Source of the DNA: Loxodes magnus
Lineage: Eukaryota > Ciliophora > Karyorelictea > Loxodida > Loxodidae
NCBI GenBank assembly: GCA_946699065.1
Contig: CAMPDV010000717.1
Span: 140,564 to 204,563 of the forward strand
Direction: 5' to 3'
DNA length: 64,000 bases
The first letter of the stretch is position 1; the number at the start of each line of letters is the position of its first letter. Positions 1 through 12,929 of this stretch are shown here, one piece after another. The position numbers and the translations under genes were made by a program. Under the pieces are notes generated by a model. It made no database searches, was not told the DNA's origin, and saw only the letters and a list, made by a program, of their open reading frames with translations.

Positions 1-3000
1 AAATAAGAGGGTTATTAAAATAATAATAATGAGACTAAAGTTTAGATAAAGAGAGTTAGTACTATTTAAAGAATAAGGAAAATAATAATTAGTAGATTAT
101 TAAACTAAAAGTATTTCTATTAATTAATATATTAATATATCTTTAATATACATCTTAATTAAATTAAACAAAACTTACTTCTTCACTTTAATTCAACAAT
201 AGAACATTTAACTTGGACCAATCAAAGTTAGAATGCCTTAGAAATTTTAATTCAAACTTTATCTGCGTCTAAACTAACTGAGAAACTATTCCAAAATTAG
301 AATTGGATACTTAGCTTATTAAATAAGAATGATTATGATAATTTACAAATAAGAAAGTTTAAGTCATAATCTAAAAGAAATTAACAGATATTACTAAATT
401 AAAATCTTAAGACTTTAAGGATTTACTGAAGCTATTAGAAACTATTTCTATTTGAAAGAGAAAAACATTTAATTGGGCAGAATAAGTATAAAGCACTTTA
501 AAATATTCGCTGAAAGTAAAATCAAGAAATATAACATAAAAAAGAAGAAAGAAGAAAGAAGAAAGTATTATAATCAGATTAAATTTCATTTAGAGACTCA
601 GAAAAATCTTCTCAAAAAGAAAGAAATGCCTCATTAAATAATTACAAAAGTGACAAAAATAGATAATAAAAATAATTTAAGACCATAAAAATGAGCTACA
701 GCTTTCAATTCTATAAATGGAAAGAGAAAAATAGAATTAAGAGAGATATTTATTGTAATAAAAGATAAGAAATAAGACATAGATAAAGACAACTAATATG
801 AAATCAATCTAGAGAGCCAATTTTAATTTTCTCTAGTAAAATTTTGTTAATCTGTACTGATAGAAAGTGAATGAGGGATTTTTAGCAACTATTTTACAAA
901 ATTATTTAAGATATCTTAAGTTTAAATTAGGATTATAAAATTACATTTGGGTATTTGCAAAAAGCTGAAGAAATTTAAATAAGATTAAACCTAGAATATA
1001 AATATTTAAGTTAGCTATATTTAAATTATTGTTCTTTACAATCTTTAAAATATAAACTTTATAAATAATAGATAAAAGAAGCACTAACTAATCTATAACT
1101 ACTAAATACATTTAATTATAAGGAAATGTCTATAGCTAAAATAATAAAGTATTATAACTAAATAAAGGAAATTAATAATAAAATGAAAGTTAAAAATAAT
1201 AGCATTAGTAAGCTTATATATGTAAATTAACTAAGGCTAAATAACTAATACTAAGAAGCTTAGTATTTAAAAATGAAGTAATAAATTAAATATTCCTTTC
1301 TTAAGTTAATCTTAATCAATAGATATCTTATATTACTATAATTACTATTTATTTTAAAAGTATATTATTTATTTTTACTTATTAAACCACAGTTTCATTG
1401 AAATAATTGAATGAACTACATTAGCTGAAAACTATCTTAAAATATTAGAAAGATACTAAAGATTTTCAAATAAAATATATGAAATACTATGCATGTGCAA
1501 GCTAGAATAATTTAATATAAGATTATAGATATTATCACTAATATAACAAGCAATTATAAATTCTTTTACCTCAAGTATTTAAATAGAGTCTTAATTTTGG
1601 ATATAAGATTGATTAATAGAATCTACAGTTAAGCCTTAATTATTTATGTGGTTAGCTCATAAGAAAGAACTTAAATAAAAATAAGAAATATTTATAAATT
1701 TAGAATAACAAACACAAAAATAAAACTTAGGATATTAAAACTAGAATGGTAATTATTATTTCTATAGAGCTAAGATCTTCCTTTAATATTAAGATTCTTT
1801 TTTATTTAAATATATTGATATATTTAAATAATTTTAATTATCTCTTAACTTTAATATTACCCTATTAATTTGCTTTAGATGTAATCTAGCTTAATAACTT
1901 TTTTAATTCTAGTTAATTTTAAAATTTGAAATAAAATAAAATGGATAATATTCAAATTACAACATAGAAACACTAATCTATATCAAAAAATAAAGATTAG
2001 CAACCAATTAGAAAATAAAGAAGAGATGAAAGATTGATCTTTCTATTTAAAATAACTAAATTGATAGAAGATTCTTATTCTATAACCTATCTGATACTTT
2101 TACACTGAAAAAATACTAGGAAAGTTTAATCTAAGTTAAAGAGCAAAAGCTAAAATAGAATTAGGAAATCTAGAGACTTCTTCAGTGTATTTTTTCTAAT
2201 TGATCAAAGATTAAGTTAGCTTTGATCTCCAAGAAAAAAAGGCATCTCCTTAAAAGTATATTATTTATAGTATTAAAGATTAGGAAAGCAAATAGATTGG
2301 AACTATCTTTCGATCAAAAAATACTTAAAGGCAAAAGGTGATAAGGCCTGAAAATTTTAATAGAAGTAGAATTAAGTTAATGACTTTAAGATGAGTTAAT
2401 CTTAGCAAACATTGAAAGAGTCAAAGGTTTTGTCAAACTTTGAGACATTTTAGAAGAGTCTGGATTTTCCATAGCAATTAAAATTCTGAAAACCACTAAA
2501 ACTTCCTGTTGATACTAAATTAAACTGAATCTCATTAAGTTCATAAAAAGTAGAGTTTATGCATATCTTATAGCAAATAAAGAATACTGTAAGTATTATT
2601 TATTTAGATGCTTCTTGAACTTGCTAAGCTTTTTGATCTTAAAAGTTAAAGAGGCTTAGTTCTATAAAAGCTGAAAAATTAGCAGTTATAAAATCTAAAA
2701 AGCAATTAAGAGCTTAAAACAGATTCTAAGAGATAATTTATAGCTTAGAAGCAAAATTTAAATAAATTTAAAGAGATATTAGAAAAACAATTTTTTTTTA
2801 ACAAGCTAGAATTCAAGTGTTCTTAATTCCTCACAAGTAGTTTTGGAATTTTAAAGATAATTTATAAAGTACAGATTTAATTAATAAAGTAGAGAAAGCC
2901 TAGTAAAGATAGAGATATTAAAGCTTGACAGGAAAAATTGTAAGCGCAAATGAAACTTGTAAGTTTCTTTGTAAATTCTAGAGAATTAAGAAAGGCAGAT

Positions 3001-4210
3001 TCTTGAATCTGAGTGCAAGGGATAGAATTGATAGGTTGTAATTACTTTAGAACATTTGCCGAATGTAAATATTCCCTTTATAAATAAGAAGAAGAAAACT
3101 CTGTTGTTTCCTTAATAAGCTTTAGAAAAATCAGGATTATGTATTTAGTATAAAAAATAAAATTTCACTTGTAAAAATATGGAATAGTCAGTAGCTTTAA
3201 AAAAGTACCCGAAGATTAAATTAAACTAAATTGGAGCTTTTAACATTCAAACTCAAACGTGCGCTAATTTTATGCAAGTTAATTCTAAGAAATTTTGATT
3301 GACATTCCTTAGAAATAAAAGTACAAAAAAAGAAAGCAATTGATTACTCTAAATAATTTAGTAGGACTTGAGAGCTTATATATTAAAAGATATCTGAAGT
3401 TTTACTCAAAAATGACATAAATAACAAAAAATTTCACTAAGAGGAAAGTGTATGGTTTCTCGCATATCCTGCTAGAAAATCTAAGCAAGTGCTCAGTTTA
3501 CTATAAGAATATTATAGCATTATAAATGATGACAATTAGGACAAATTTAATAAAGGCTGCAGAAAAAAACTACTTATCAAAAAATTTAGAAACGACAAGT
3601 TGAGAGATTTTTAAATGACTGCAACTAAAATAGAGACTTAATTACTAGGAGTGGAAAAAAATTAGCCGCTAACTTTATAAAATATTTGAAGAACTCAAGA
3701 AGATTAGTAGCCATTAAATCCAATCAAAAGCGTAAAAAATAAATCCTATGAAATAATAAAATCAATTATCCTGGCGCTTCGGTTTTTATAGGGAACTCAA
3801 GAATACTTTAGAAAAAATTTTCAAGAAATTAACGAAGCGTAGTATTTAATCAAATAGATCTTATCAAATATTTTGATTATTTCAGCCTAGCTTAAATTAA
3901 ATCAAGGGCTGAAAACTGCAAAATTAGCTTATCATTTTGATTGGATAAAGCAAAAGTTTATAAAAGAAATAGTAATCATACAAAATTCTAAAAAACAATT
4001 TTTAAAGTTGCTTGAGAATTTCTCAAAAGAGTCATTGAAAGGAATTTTTGGCTTTTGCTAACATTTAGAATAAATTCCTGGATAAATTAATACGAGTATA
4101 TCAAAACATATAATAAATCTTATTAGCTATTAATGATAAATGAATAATTCTATCTTTGCTTATTATTTAAGCTAAATTATTACATTATTTTTAATTATAG
4201 ACTGATTGAG
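1..4210 (+). repeat. Left arm of a ~17-kb imperfect inverted repeat
   Basis: The first ~4.2 kb is an imperfect reverse complement of about 12,930-17,097. Clear anchors pair the start of the window with 17,097 (the run ATAATAATAATGAGACT), position 1,941 with 15,221 (an ATGGATA start-like block) and ~4,020 with ~13,120 (a TTTAAAGTTGCTTGAGAA block). The arms differ by many substitutions and small indels, so they are old copies, not an assembly fold-back. The repeat starts at the window edge and may extend further left. Outside the coding-like segments listed separately, the arm is A+T-rich DNA in which I see nothing else. Confidence 0.85.
2513..2928 (+). pseudogene. Arm-encoded unrecognised protein, left copy (frameshifted)
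   Basis: With TAA/TAG read as Gln, 2,513-2,674 encodes a segment containing RVYAYLIANKEYCKYYLFR. After a frame change the coding continues in another frame to the TGA at 2,926-2,928, containing FNKLEFKCSQFLTSSF and KIIYKVQIQLIKQR. The second frame is itself open from 2,416. The right arm encodes a clearly homologous protein whose differences are largely conservative (K/R, E/D, I/L), and both end at the same TGA. That argues the frame is genuine. I do not recognise the family. The segment is basic and Gln/Lys-rich. A further shared block (QRLNYQEWKKI) lies downstream near 3,635. Confidence 0.5.
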
Positions 4211-6750
4211 TTATAATAGATGGGTTAGATTTGGCTATTTGATTAGTTAAATATTACTTAATTGGTAGATTTAAAGTATTTCTATTAATGATTTGTGATA
4301 ATAAAAATAATGTTAATATTTAGTTAATTATTTCTAACTATGACTAAGATTGGTTATTAATGTATGTACTAAATTAGATTCTAAACACAGAAGTCTATAA
4401 CTATTTTACTTACTGATTTAATTAAAGTTATTCATATAAATCTAAGATTTATTTGATATTAGTAGCTTTATCTTGGTATTTAAATAATTCCAGTCTAATA
4501 TTAAAGATATAATTGGTATATTTGTAAGATAATTTCTAGTTAGTAAGATAAATTAACTTAAGATATTATAAAGCTACTTATTAAATATACCTTAAAAGAA
4601 ATAACTATAATAATAACTAACTACTAAAGTACTACAGTCATTCTTTTAAATTTATCTATTATCTTCCTAATACAAACATACCCTTTTTATACTCTATTTA
4701 AGCAGTTAATCAATTAGATTTATAGATATTAGTATCTTTATAGCTTTAACTAGAAAAAGCTTTTCTTAAGTTTGTATGTAAATTCTATATCATAAAAAAG
4801 TAAATGATCTTTAGTATTATTTAATTTAGATTCTAAAAAATAATCCTAAAATCAGAAAATGTTCGTCAAGCTTAGATTAAAAAATCAATGATGCTAAAGC
4901 GAATAATTTGAACATTTGTAAGCAAAAAGATGTGAATTAGTTACTAAAATTAATAGACTATAATGCAAAAGAAAGAATGATTCACTAAAAAAGGTTATAG
5001 TTAATAAGTCTTAAATTCCATTCTACTTTATGCTTAAAAATAGAAGCTAAATGGATATAAGAAATTTTAGAAATATGGAAAATAAATTTTAGCAAAAGCA
5101 GTTGAATTAGATGAAGAGTGATAGGAGAGTATTATTCTTTTGGAATGAATGAAAATTGATTAAGATTAAAGAATAAATAAAGAGGTGTATTATGATAAAG
5201 GTATATTTAGGTTTATTTATGGTAATAAATTATAATATCTATCTATTGAATAATATCCTATCTTGTATAGCTTATAAACTGTTGATAAGAATTAAATATT
5301 AATCTGCTTATAAGATACAAATAAATGATGAATTAATCTTAAAGTCTACAGCTATTTGATTTAAGGGGAATTTTAGAAAGCACTACAATATAGTAGGTTT
5401 GTATTGATTAAAGATAATGAATAATAAAATAGTTGTTAATGATATTAGCTGTTTAACTATTTCCCCTTGATCTTTTGATTTTTGTTTAAGGTAATATTTA
5501 ATTTAAATAAGATGCTAATAGAAGATAATTTTTAACTTAAGTAACTTCTTTCTTGTTAATATTAATCCTTCATTATAGCTTTATTACTTCTTAACTTCTC
5601 CTCAAATTTCTAAGATTAAGATTTATTAATATAAGTGCTAAATTCTTTAGAATCATCCTTAATTTACTTCAAACAAATCTAGATAAACTTTTATTTGTTT
5701 CCAAGATATTACAAAGCATGCTTAATAGAAAAGAATTAATAATTATTAAGGGCGAAAATAATAAAATAGTCGATGGATATAAAAGTTATAATAGGTAATA
5801 TGCAATTATCTTTGTGGATTTATAAACCCAACCAGAAATTACAACCTAAACATTGTAAGTCCATTTTATTACATTCTATTTAAGATTCTAGTATTCTCAC
5901 AATAATACTAGTAAATTTGCATCTATTTGACTAAGACTTTGACTCTTATCTTTCTCTAATAATATTGTGATATTGATATTTTCTTAAAAGGTTAGTAAAT
6001 ATTTTCTTTATACAATACTATTTTTAATGTAAGTTATTGCTATTAATTAATTTTAAATAATCTTATAGTTTGCTTAGTATTAATTTTAGATAAAACTTAT
6101 TAAAATTTTACTAATTATATAGATCCTCTACATAATATTATTAACTCTTTTATATCTAACAATCATATTATATAAAAGCCATATAACTAGTTATTAAATC
6201 AACAGCGCTAATCAATTTATTATTATTATATCAATATATCTTTAATATTCTAGTATACTTAAATCTATCCAATTTTATTTATTCTCTAATTATTCCATAA
6301 CTTCCAGCTATATCAACTATACCAATTATTCAAATTATCTTCAAAACTAAATCTATATGGCTTATTAATAATGCTTCTTAATTATACTTATAACAACATT
6401 ACAGTTCATCATTTACTACTCTCTATTTATTATACATATTTATTCCTTATTTCAATCATTACTTCCTAACTAACCTTACTCAAACTAACCTTAACACTCA
6501 AATTTCAATTCAGTAGTACCTACTATTATTACTACCTTTTTAATCTATTTTCAAATTATAAAAACAAACTTATTTTATGCTAATTGTAAAACAAATATCA
6601 TAAACATATGAAAAGATTCAACTCTATGATTAACTTTATTGTATAGCAAGCATTCATCATTAAGATTTAGAATATAACAGACTCTTGTTACATAATTTAT
6701 ATATAAGAATTTAGTTAAAAAGAGGTAAACTACAAGGGAATATTTATCAA
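4211..6750. other. A+T-rich spacer, nothing recognised
   Basis: Between the left arm and the minus-strand coding segments the sequence is extremely A+T-rich, with frequent stops in all frames even in ciliate code. No RNA gene, repeat array or motif stood out. Confidence 0.4.
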
Positions 6751-6866
6751 AAATGCTATTGCTATACTTATTAGAAGATTTCAGTCTGATCTAAGAAAAT
6801 AACTGGAGAGCTAACCATTTAGAGATTCTAAATTTTACTTCAAGACTAGTGCTAATAATATAGAAA

Positions 6867-7340
6867 TCAAGAAATTTGGAAAACCTTAAAGCTTTGTTTA
6901 TTGGCTACATTTATCTGATAAACTGCTAGAATTTTCAGTATTCTTTCTGGTTGTTCATTTTTTAATAATAGGAAATCAATTTTTTGCAAACTAATCATTA
7001 GTAAAATTATCAAGTATATTTATAGGCTGAGTTTTGAATGCATTAGGCTTTTTTAGACAATCTTAGTGTATTTCTTAGAATAGCTAAAATTATTTTAGCT
7101 GAATTTTTTCAACAATAATTACGATAATCCAAAATTTAAGCCTATTTTAGTATTTCCTTCAAGAACTCTCTACTATTAAAACTGTATGTTACTGCTATTT
7201 TACCTAAAAGCTTTCTTACTTTATATGACTCTTTATCTAAGCTTTTTAGTCTTTATTCCAGCTAGGATTTTTAAAAGAAAAAGATAATTCAGTAGTGTTA
7301 GTGTCAAAATTTCTCTTTGCTTATAAAATTCTTCTACCAT
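6867..7340 (-). pseudogene. Unrecognised coding segment, 157 codons
   Basis: In ciliate code an ORF runs from an ATG at 7,340 to TGA at 6,869-6,867. It is Leu/Ile/Lys-rich, with an EGN motif followed by a leucine-rich helix-like stretch. A second open segment lies immediately upstream (about 7,536-7,364). Both follow, in the same direction, the ORF that starts at 8,362, and they sit beyond an rRNA fragment. I infer one larger gene that was split by the rRNA insertion and by TGA mutations. The helical repeat-like composition loosely recalls the alpha-solenoid regions of ciliate InsP3/ryanodine-receptor-like proteins, but this is only a guess. Confidence 0.35.
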
Positions 7341-7363
7341 ACTTAATGACAGATAATAGTCGA

Positions 7364-7536
7364 TCAAATTTAGCTAATTTTATAAATCAGAAGGCAGAAG
7401 TCTTATAATAAAATGTAGAGCTGAATGAACAAGTTTACTAATATTTTAACTTCTAATGCATCTAGTTTTGTTAAATGGAATATTTCTTCTCTTTTTGTTA
7501 TTAAGCTAAAATAGTTTCTATTATTTGGTGAATTCA
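7364..7536 (-). pseudogene. Unrecognised coding fragment next to the rRNA insert
   Basis: A short open segment in ciliate code, with no internal TGA, contains SPNNRNYFSLITKREEIF followed by a hydrophobic helix-like stretch. It lies directly on the 3' side (minus-strand sense) of the LSU rRNA fragment and ends at TGA 7,366-7,364. It probably belongs to the same broken gene as the neighbouring minus-strand segments. Confidence 0.3.
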
Positions 7537-7544
7537 CTAATCAC

Positions 7545-7755
7545 TGAATTATTCAAGGCGGTTTCTTCTACCCAGTTGCATTGTTAGAAACTTACTTCAC
7601 GATAGAATAAGCAAAGTGACATTTAGAGTAGTATTGTTTCAAGACAGCGACCTCTCTCTATTTCTTCTACGTCTCTTTACACGTCAGACAAAAATCAAAC
7701 TCAATAGAGTCTTCTTTCCCTGCTGATCATGCCAAATTCGTTCCCTTGCCGGTTG
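7545..7755 (-). pseudogene. Degenerate fragment of large-subunit (26S) rRNA
   Basis: The reverse complement contains GGCAAGGGAACGAATTTGGC, then GATCAGC-GGGAAAGAAGAC, an alternative of TGTTGAGCTTGA (here TATTGAGTTTGA), GTGTAAAGAGACGTAGAAG and finally an ATACTACT...CTTTGCTTATTC block. This order matches the strongly conserved eukaryotic LSU rRNA domain V region (AAGGGAACGGGCTTGGCAGAATCAGCGGGGAAAGAAGACCCTGTTGAGC... in yeast, recalled from general knowledge). Several invariant positions are changed, so it is a pseudogene. It is noticeably GC-richer than its surroundings. Ends are approximate. It sits inside a minus-strand coding region. Confidence 0.8.
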
Positions 7756-8362
7756 AGACATTTTAATTTCTTGCATATTCTTAGTAATAAATCTAAGCTA
7801 AAATAATCAAAGTTCTTAATGCTTCTTAGCATTCTAAAATATTTGGAACTTCTATCAAAGTACCTAAAAGAGCTAGCAGTTGATCATATATTAGATTTTT
7901 ATTATTAGATTGAGTCAGTTCAAATTTCTTTTAGAGCTTAAATATTTCCAATTTAAAATAGTACTTAGAAAGAATACCTTTGATCACTTATTTTATAACA
8001 TATTCGTTACAAAAAGACTAGATTTCTCTAAACTTCATCTTTAAGTAAAAATTTAGAAGCTTCTAGCGTAAGCTGAGATTTTTCATTTTTAGTTACCAAA
8101 CTTCTATATTAATTAGAAACCATTTTAGCTTATCTAACCTTACTATTATATATTTAGACTATTTTAAAATTAGTTAGAATCTTTCTTTATCCAAAATCCT
8201 TATTGTAAAGAATCCTTTTATAAGAAAATAATTTTCCATTTTATTTGGAATAAGAGAAGCAAAGCAACAGTTAATCAAAGGCTTGAGAAACTTAAAATGA
8301 AGATACTTGTTTATTAATTCTATTGCTATTGCTATTTCCATTTCTATTCTGTAGCATGACAT
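7727..8362 (-). CDS. Unrecognised 211-aa ORF that runs into the rRNA fragment
   Basis: Read with TAA/TAG as Gln, this frame is open from the ATG at 8,362 to TGA at 7,729-7,727: 211 residues without a stop. The first ~200 residues are Leu/Ile/Lys-rich and end in alternating hydrophobic helices (LLALLGTLIEVPNILECQ...). The last ~10 codons lie in the LSU rRNA fragment, so the C-terminus is foreign and the gene is truncated by that insert. Coding-like sequence resumes on the other side of the insert. I do not recognise the family; an alpha-solenoid protein is possible. Confidence 0.45.
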
Positions 8363-8639
8363 ATCACTTTTTTATTTCAGAAGAAAAAATCCCAGATAAC
8401 TCTTGTCCAAAGTTTTTTAGAGTCTAGAAATCTATTAATTCTAATGATTTAATCTTCTCTTCTCTTGCACTTCTAAGCATTTACCAAGTATTTGGTATAT
8501 CTGTATAAAGATTTTTTTAGGCTTAAGTTGATATTTCAATTTATTTAGTTACAATTTAAAAATTAGCTTTAATTTTTAGTAGCGTTTTGCTTAATACCTT
8601 CACTAATAGTCATTAAATTAATAAATTAAAAAAGTAGCT

Positions 8640-9950
8640 ACATAGTAAATAATTTGAACACATTGAGTTAAGAATTTTAAATAGATTTAGCATATATAGA
8701 TATATAATACTACCTATAACTAAACACAGTACCTAACTAATTATATTATTACTTCATTCCTTAATATCTTTATACATACACCCTTCTTATTACATTATTA
8801 TATACTACTATATTCCAAATTACAATCTATCATAAACTTAAGATTAACACATCTTTATTATACTGCTCTCATTATCATCTAGAATCTTACCAATACATTA
8901 TAAATCTCTAAGTCTTCAAAATGACATCTATTAAAATATTAAAAGGTATAGATAGTTTAATTACTGTAAGCTTACTATTATGAAGCTATTATTTTGCTTA
9001 TTTACATTTCTTTCTAAAATTAAGATTTCTATTTATGCTTTTAGTTCAACTTATTTCATTAAGATTTATACCTCTTCGTAGTATAGAGAGATTACCTACT
9101 AAGATAATTCTAGACTGTATATCATAGTGATAGAATGTCTTAATGATAGATTAAGAAAGAAATTTGCCTAGTTTTAGGTAAAAACTATCTTCATATAATG
9201 AGGTAATTATAAAGAAGATAAAAGAAACGTGTCAATTCCTTAGATCTATCATTACGTTATAAGGATAATAAATTATAGTATGAATATTCCTTGAACTTAA
9301 AGTAAGTTCTTATCTCGGCTACAGAAAATAAGACAATGTTAAAGTGATCTTAAATATAATGTGTAATAATTTAACTGGAGTTTCTAAAGAAATACAGACT
9401 AATTACTAAAACATAGTAAATCCAGCTAATGTCTTTATAAAGCCGTCAGTTATTTCTAATTCAAATTAGTAAATTATCATTTTCTTGATAGAACAGTTCT
9501 GTCCATATTTGATAAGCTGCTTCCTTTTTTGCCACTACTTTATTAATGTAAGATGATGCTTAAATACATGAGTGAGGAAACTACTAAATATTCATTACCG
9601 AGGAATAAAAAGTGATTAAATAAACAGATTAAATATTTATTCTTGTTAAAGAACTCGGCCATTTTAAAACTTAATAGAGAGATCTCAAAAATGATAAACA
9701 CTAGACACTTTATTACTTTAAAGTACGACATTTTTATTTAGAAGGATATTATCCTTTTAAATATCAATTTTTATACTTATTAGCATTCAATCTAAATTCA
9801 CTTATAATAAGATAAGAAAGTGTAGCATTAAATAATATTCACTGAACTTTATAAATCCTACACTTTAAAAAGTTTATCGATTCATTTTTTCAAAAATCAG
9901 ATTGTCTTTATAAAGTTTATTTTTTCAGATGATTGATATGAGACCTTAAA
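8640..9950. other. A+T-rich spacer at the centre of the inverted repeat
   Basis: This stretch contains the geometric centre region of the inverted repeat. The sequence is low-complexity A+T and I see no credible coding frame or structured RNA in it. Confidence 0.35.
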
Positions 9951-10646
9951 ATAAAAATAAACTAATATGACGTTATAATTATTTTCTAAGGAATATAGCT
10001 TCTTAAGTAACTACTACATTAGGAAAAATAGGAAAATAAATTACGTATTTTTAATAGGACAAATTTACAAAACTAGTCAATTTAGAATTAACTTTATATT
10101 AATCCAAAGCAAACATTATCATCTTAAAAGTTTAAAAAATTGAGTAAAAGTTTAGAAGATCTTTTTAAGACTCTGGAACTGAGGAAAAGATAAATCAGTA
10201 CTCATAGAATAGAAAGGATGAAATACACAAGCTGAGCAAATAAATTAACATCTTAAAACGTAAAAAATAAAGGTTTGTACAAATTATCTAGGACTAAATT
10301 CTTTACATCATTTCAATAAAGTACACTTCTTAAAAGATCTTCTTAAAATGGAATTCCAGTTATAGGATTTTTGCTACGACAAGAATCTCTGAGTAGCCTT
10401 TATAAGTTAAAAAATATTAAAAATATTTAGAACGCTTAATAAATGTGGATAAAACCTTTTAATTGCTAGAAAAATGCGATTCTAATTAACGATGAATTTA
10501 GAGAAAAGAATAAATTCTAAAAAGCAACTCGCAGACATTATGGGGAGAACTTTAATTATATATCAATAATACGCTACTCTGATACTAAACTAATATTGAA
10601 TCAAATGATGGCTCAAATTCTTTTAAGAGCTGATTAATGAAGCTGA

Positions 10647-11774
10647 AAATAATAGAGATATATGATTAACAAGACTCCGAAAATTATTTTTTTCTACCTG
10701 TAAAAGAGGAGTGATGATATACCAGCCCGTGATACAAATATTTCAAGTGCAAATAATTGGAAACTTTTCCCTATTCTAAAGCAGAAAGGGCAACCTTTAA
10801 CAATATTATCAAAGCTTTCTAAATCCTTAGAAGAAGAGCTAGTTTTCCTCAAAATTTGCTTTACAAATAGAAAGAAAATTTTCAGGAAAATAAATAGATT
10901 ATTTTAGGATTACAATAACATTTTTTGATCGTACTACTAAAGAATGTAACCTAATGCATTCTCTCCTTAAGGTAACAAGTAGCAAATCACAGTAATTCAA
11001 AATAAGACCTTAATAAGTCAAAGTCTTACAATAGCAAAACAATTGAAGAATTAGGAAAAAACAAATTTTCTTAGAAAGAACATTTAAAGTAATCCTCTAC
11101 AAGTATCTTCAACTTATCCTTAGTAGGAACTAACTAATCATAAGCAAGAAAAAGAGATTTACTAAAAGAATGCCATCAGAATAAGAGAATCCGTAATTAC
11201 TCTTTATAAAGTCAGGATAACTGTAAAAGCTAATCTTTGCTATCTTTAATAGCAAACATAAAACATTCAGCCTTTGAATAATTATTTTAGACTCAATTAA
11301 ATAAGATTCTTTTAGATAGAAAATAATATAAAAGGTTAAGTAAATTCCAATAGATTTCTCTAAATACGACATACAACTAGATTCAGATACTACTGAGATC
11401 TTTAGTGACGAATTAGTAATTTCATACATTATAGCCTATTTTAAACTAGGCTATTAGTAAACTTGAACGAGGTCTTGCTTATGGGATACTTAAGAAATTG
11501 AAATTTATCGTAGCAGCTAAGTATAGTGTAAAGAGTATTTTAAATGTCTAGAAGAAAAAGAAGGTAACTTGTCTAATAATAAGATTTTCCAAACTATCTT
11601 TTGTGCTGTGAAAATGATAAAGTACAAGGAAGCGGGGAGATGATTAGAGTCTTGCTGAAATAAATCAAATACTCTTAAAGAAACAGAAGTACTTCAAGAA
11701 ATGGCTATTTGTATTCTACAAAGTAGCTAAATAAATCTAGCCTTTAAATTTCTTCAGATAAAGAAAAAGAGTGA
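10647..11774 (+). pseudogene. Unrecognised long quasi-ORF with few TGA codons
   Basis: One frame stays open in ciliate code from 10,647 (first ATG 10,662) to TGA 11,772-11,774, broken only by TGA at 10,926, 11,394, ~11,406 and ~11,478. It contains varied, protein-like sequence (for example DDIPARDTNISSANNWKLFP and ILKQKGQPLTILSKLSKSLEE). Overlapping frames are also partly open, as is usual at this base composition. Coding-like sequence in other frames precedes it (about 10,210-10,490). I read it as a decayed gene. The family is not recognised; it is divergently oriented to the minus-strand gene at 8,362-6,867. Confidence 0.4.
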
Positions 11775-11799
11775 ATATTACAGTAGAGACGACCTAAAG

Positions 11800-12929
11800 A
11801 GTAAACTTTCTTTATTTTTCTTATTCATTTTATAAAATCGATTAAAGATATTCTCCAACTAAAATGGTTAAACATAAAAGACACTATAATAAAATAAGTT
11901 TAGAGGATTTGAAGTGACTAACTTTAACTAAATTCGTATCAAAAGTATCTTATGTCGTTACACCTTAACTGTGAAGATTCTTTAATATTTGATTTAAATT
12001 TAATAGTATTTGTCTTATTATTGAATTATATTACTAAGTAATTTTTCTAACTTTAATATCTTCGATATTAACCCTTCACCTAGTTAAGTATTTTAGCTTG
12101 TCCTATAGTTAGATTTCATTTTTACAATAAAATAATTCGTTATCATTTAACTGTCATTAATACATAATAAAATAAGTAAGTCACTTTAAATAAAAAGATC
12201 TAAGTGACGCTTTATATATTTAGGACTGACTTTACAACACTAGTATCTCTATTATACTCTTAAATAATTAAAAAGTATTGTATTTATAAAATAGACACTT
12301 TAGTATATTAAAACCTATTTTCAATGAAGAGATCTTTAATTTATCTTAGTATTATTAATATCCATCTTGTGTATGTTTAATAATAATCTACTTATTTAAA
12401 AAGACTTAGAAAGTTATATTTCATATATTAGTATTTATTAACTCAATGACTTCTATTATATATAATTAAACTAAATCTTATCTTATTAACATTTACAGCT
12501 TGTAGATTTATGATAATTACTTATAGATATTCATTATCAATATTTGCTTACCAAGTAATTATAGAGCAGTTTTAATAAATTGATATCATCTTTAAACAAA
12601 ATATTACTTCTCTAACTTCTTCAATTGCTAGCTTAAAAAATCAATATACTATCATCTAAATTGAAATACCTTAAGGTATTAAGACTATCAATTTAACTAC
12701 CTTAGACTTTTCTTTCAGATTCGATAGAAGGTTGTAAATATAAGATATAATGAGTAGTGTGATATATTTATTAATATGTTCTGCTATTGATACTAAAACT
12801 GGTAAATATGCAGCAATTTAGATACTAAAAGTTTTTAAACATAAGATACATGCTAAGAAGCTCTTAAAAGTAGAAAGATATTAAGATTTATTAAGCATAG
12901 AAACATATTAGTACTGTTCTGATATTAAA
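11800..12929. other. A+T-rich spacer, nothing recognised
   Basis: Low-complexity A+T DNA between the plus-strand quasi-ORF and the right arm. No supported feature. Confidence 0.35.
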
